Part shown: positions 20,188 through 22,073 of the stretch, piece after piece
How the letters are laid out: each line of letters begins with the position of its first letter
Numbering within the stretch: position 1 is the stretch's first letter
Assembly: GCA_035374585.1 (NCBI GenBank)
Contig: DAOSPF010000059.1
Location: 1 to 22,073 of the forward strand
Origin: JAKPQD01 sp029572965
Lineage (GTDB): Bacteria; Bacteroidota; Bacteroidia; Bacteroidales; DTGW01
DNA: 22,073 bases
Reading direction: 5' to 3'
The notes under the pieces: model-generated
Databases searched by the model: none
The model's input: the letters and a program-made list of their open reading frames with translations, nothing else
What the model was told of the DNA's origin: nothing
Translations under genes and position numbers: made by a program

Positions 20188-22073
20188 ATGGAAAAAACTA
20201 TTGATCAATGGCAATTTGAACAAAGTACTACCGATTTTAACCGGTTGATGCAAAAACGCATTTACAGGGTTTTGCTGGTCTGTAGCCGGTATGATTATTT
20301 TATTCTTGAAGAAGATGGTCGCATTGAGGAGCAAATCTTCAATGAATACATGGCTTTGAATATGCGCTATCCTCCGGCGGTAATTCAGACTGACTCAGCA
20401 GAAGAGGCGCTCAAAATCCTTGAAGATGAAGAGACAGATTTGGTTATATTAATGCTGAATATTGGCGAATCTGAGCCATTCAGTTTAGCCAGGAAGATAA
20501 AAGACCTATATCCTGGCAAACCTATTGTGTTGCTTACGCCATTTTTGCGTGAAGTTTCTGCCCATTTGAAACATGAGGATTTGTCAGCTATTGATTATAC
20601 ATTCTGTTGGCTTGGTAATGCAGATTTGCTGGTAGCTATTATTAAGCTCATAGAAGACAAGATGAACGCTGCTAACGATATTATTAACAACGGCGTTCAG
20701 GCATTGTTGCTTGTTGAAGATTCGGTTCGTTATATATCGCANNNNNNNNNNNNNNNNNNNNNNNNNNNNNNNNNNNNNNNNNNNNNNNNNNNNNNNNNNN
20801 NNNNNNNNNNNNNNNNNNNNNNNNNNNNNNNNNNNNNNNNNCTTTGTAAATATATACGGGAAAAAGACCCATTTTTGGCTTTTCTTTTTCAATCGTCAGA
20901 TAAGTCAAATGCAGAACGAGCAAGGCAGTTGAATGCAGGTTTTTTGTGGAAACAGTCAAAAAGCCTTTCGCACGAGTTGAAACAGTACATTATCGAGAAT
21001 TTTGGGTTTGGCGACCTTGTATTTTCTAATCCTAAAGGGAAAGGAGAGACAATTCGTATTCATGATTTGGCAGATTTGCAGAAGTTTATATTTGACATCT
21101 CTGATGAAGCTTTTATTTATCATGCCCGTCGTAATGAAATTTCGCGTTGGCTCAATGCCCGTGCCTTGTTTAGTATAGGCAGCTTGTTCAAGGATTTGCA
21201 AATAGAAGATTTCGAAACATTGAATCAGGCTCGTTCCTGTATTTTTGATGCTATTGCCATATACCGGATAACCAATTGCAAAGGGGTAATTGCCAGTTTT
21301 AATAAAAACGATTTTAATGAATACCTGACTTTTTGCCGGATAGGAGAGGGTTCTCTTGGAGGGAAAGGACGAGGACTGGCTTTTCTTGATGCGCTTATCC
21401 GAAGGCATAATCTTTATGATAAGTTTGAAAAGACGCATATTGTTATTCCGCGTACAGTTGTTATAGCTACAGATCTGTTTGACGAATTTATGGAGCAGAA
21501 CGACCTGTACAAAATTGCCTCCTCTGAAAGCGATGATAAAAAGATTTTAGAAAAGTTTTTAAAAGCATCGCTGCCCAATCGGTTGTATCACGACCTACAG
21601 AATTATGTAAAGAAAATTCAGAACCCTGTGGCTGTCCGTTCTTCGAGCAAGCTTGAAGATTCCCATTTTATGCCGTTTGCCGGGGTGTATCGCACATATA
21701 TGGTGCCTTATTCAAAGGATGAAAAAAAGATGGCCGAGATGCTCTGCGATGCCATTAAGTGTGTTTATGCATCTGTTTATTATAAGGAGAGCAAGGCATA
21801 TATGGCTTCTACATCTTCGGTGATTGACGAAGAAAAGATGGCTATCATTCTGGAAGAAGTTTGTGGAAAGGCTTATCAGGACCGTTTTTATCCGGCTATG
21901 AGTGGTGTAGCGCGTTCGGTGAATTATTATCCTGTTTTGCCAGAGACAGCAGGTGATGGCGTAGTAAACATTGCTTATGGACTGGGGAAATATTTGGTTG
22001 ACGGAGGAAGTGGGATGCGTTTTTGTCCAAAATATCCCAAGAAAGCTTTGCAGCTTTCGGTGCCGGAATTGGC
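20188..22073 (+). CDS. Receiver-receiver-PEP/pyruvate-binding protein (partial, with gap)
   Basis: ATG at 20188; the frame is open to the window edge, with 100 N inside. The first receiver-like domain (residues about 25-150) is degenerate: LVILMLNIGES has Met where the phosphoacceptor Asp should be, and the usual acidic pair is absent. A second receiver starts at LLLVEDSVRYIS, with an acidic ED pair, and runs into the gap. After the gap, FLAFLFQSSDKSNAERARQ is its C-terminal half. Then come a linker helix region and the N-terminal ATP-grasp of PEP synthase/PPDK type, with GEGSLGGKGRGLAF and VAVRSSSKLEDS (numbering uncertain across the gap). Such fusions are widespread in Bacteroidetes and have no settled function; phospho-transfer or ATP-dependent signalling is inferred. 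Divergent from the PAP2 gene. Confidence 0.85.
   Translation, partial: MEKTIDQWQFEQSTTDFNRLMQKRIYRVLLVCSRYDYFILEEDGRIEEQIFNEYMALNMRYPPAVIQTDSAEEALKILEDEETDLVILMLNIGESEPFSLARKIKDLYPGKPIVLLTPFLREVSAHLKHEDLSAIDYTFCWLGNADLLVAIIKLIEDKMNAANDIINNGVQALLLVEDSVRYISXXXXXXXXXXXXXXXXXXXXXXXXXXXXXXXXXXLCKYIREKDPFLAFLFQSSDKSNAERARQLNAGFLWKQSKSLSHELKQYIIENFGFGDLVFSNPKGKGETIRIHDLADLQKFIFDISDEAFIYHARRNEISRWLNARALFSIGSLFKDLQIEDFETLNQARSCIFDAIAIYRITNCKGVIASFNKNDFNEYLTFCRIGEGSLGGKGRGLAFLDALIRRHNLYDKFEKTHIVIPRTVVIATDLFDEFMEQNDLYKIASSESDDKKILEKFLKASLPNRLYHDLQNYVKKIQNPVAVRSSSKLEDSHFMPFAGVYRTYMVPYSKDEKKMAEMLCDAIKCVYASVYYKESKAYMASTSSVIDEEKMAIILEEVCGKAYQDRFYPAMSGVARSVNYYPVLPETAGDGVVNIAYGLGKYLVDGGSGMRFCPKYPKKALQLSVPEL
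20742..20841. other. Assembly gap of 100 N
   Basis: Exactly 100 undetermined bases, the usual placeholder for a scaffold join of unknown length. It falls inside the second receiver domain of the PEP-binding protein. From the usual length of a receiver domain, roughly 250-300 bases are expected between the flanks, so the true distance is probably longer than shown. Confidence 0.97.

Noticed and set aside
20584..20959. Open frames running through the N run
   Set aside because: They exist only because the undetermined bases contain no stop codons.
20956..21438. A 160-residue minus-strand frame inside the PEP-binding gene
   Set aside because: The plus strand carries clear ATP-grasp motifs; the antisense frame shows none.

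Overview
The window looks like a chromosomal scaffold segment from an anaerobic member of the Bacteroidetes, most likely Bacteroidales. The evidence is the NUDIX-type regulator-xylB-xylA-xylE xylose locus (the order known from Bacteroides), GldG and GldI-like proteins, a two-receiver/PEP-binding fusion typical of the phylum, AT-rich spacers, weak Shine-Dalgarno usage and several -7 boxes of the form TAnnTTTG. HypE implies [NiFe]-hydrogenase maturation somewhere in the genome. No rRNA, tRNA, CRISPR array, transposase or phage gene was seen. A run of exactly 100 N (20742-20841) is a scaffold gap.

Left part (1-4450). On the minus strand: the N-terminus of a secreted protein (1-128), a SiaC-family phosphoprotein (204-599), GMP synthase guaA (689-2218, GTG start) and a PhnP-like metallo-beta-lactamase-fold hydrolase (2317-3099, TTG start). 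Divergent from the latter is hypE (3286-4305), with no other hyp gene in view. Its leader carries two arrays of 7-base tandem repeats. A strong bidirectional terminator (4352-4390) separates hypE from the convergent xylose operon.

Xylose operon (9843 down to 4440, minus strand): xylR-like NUDIX/winged-helix regulator, xylB, xylA and xylE. These cover import of D-xylose, isomerisation to xylulose and phosphorylation to xylulose 5-phosphate. A near-perfect inverted repeat overlaps the predicted -7 box of the operon and is a good candidate XylR operator. A terminator-like hairpin sits between xylA and xylE. The transporter carries an unusual insert of about 75-85 residues with two hydrophobic segments after TM1.

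Middle (9987-14780, minus strand): a DUF4340-like protein behind gldG (no gldF), homoserine dehydrogenase hom followed by a clear terminator, and ndk.

Right part (14870-22073). On the plus strand: a DHH-family phosphoesterase overlapping a GldI-like FKBP lipoprotein; then two paralogous flavodoxin/2[4Fe-4S] (EFR1-type) proteins flanking an AraC-GyrI regulator that overlaps the second by ATGA. A PAP2 phosphatase lies convergent (19254-20078, minus). Last is a partial plus-strand gene for a receiver-receiver-PEP/pyruvate-binding protein, interrupted by the N gap.

The most interesting material is the EFR1-AraC/GyrI-EFR1 cassette, the short tandem-repeat arrays in leaders (3223-3277 and 17539-17570) with a dispersed repeat shared between the hypE and EFR1 3' ends, the XylR operator/promoter overlap, and the enlarged XylE.
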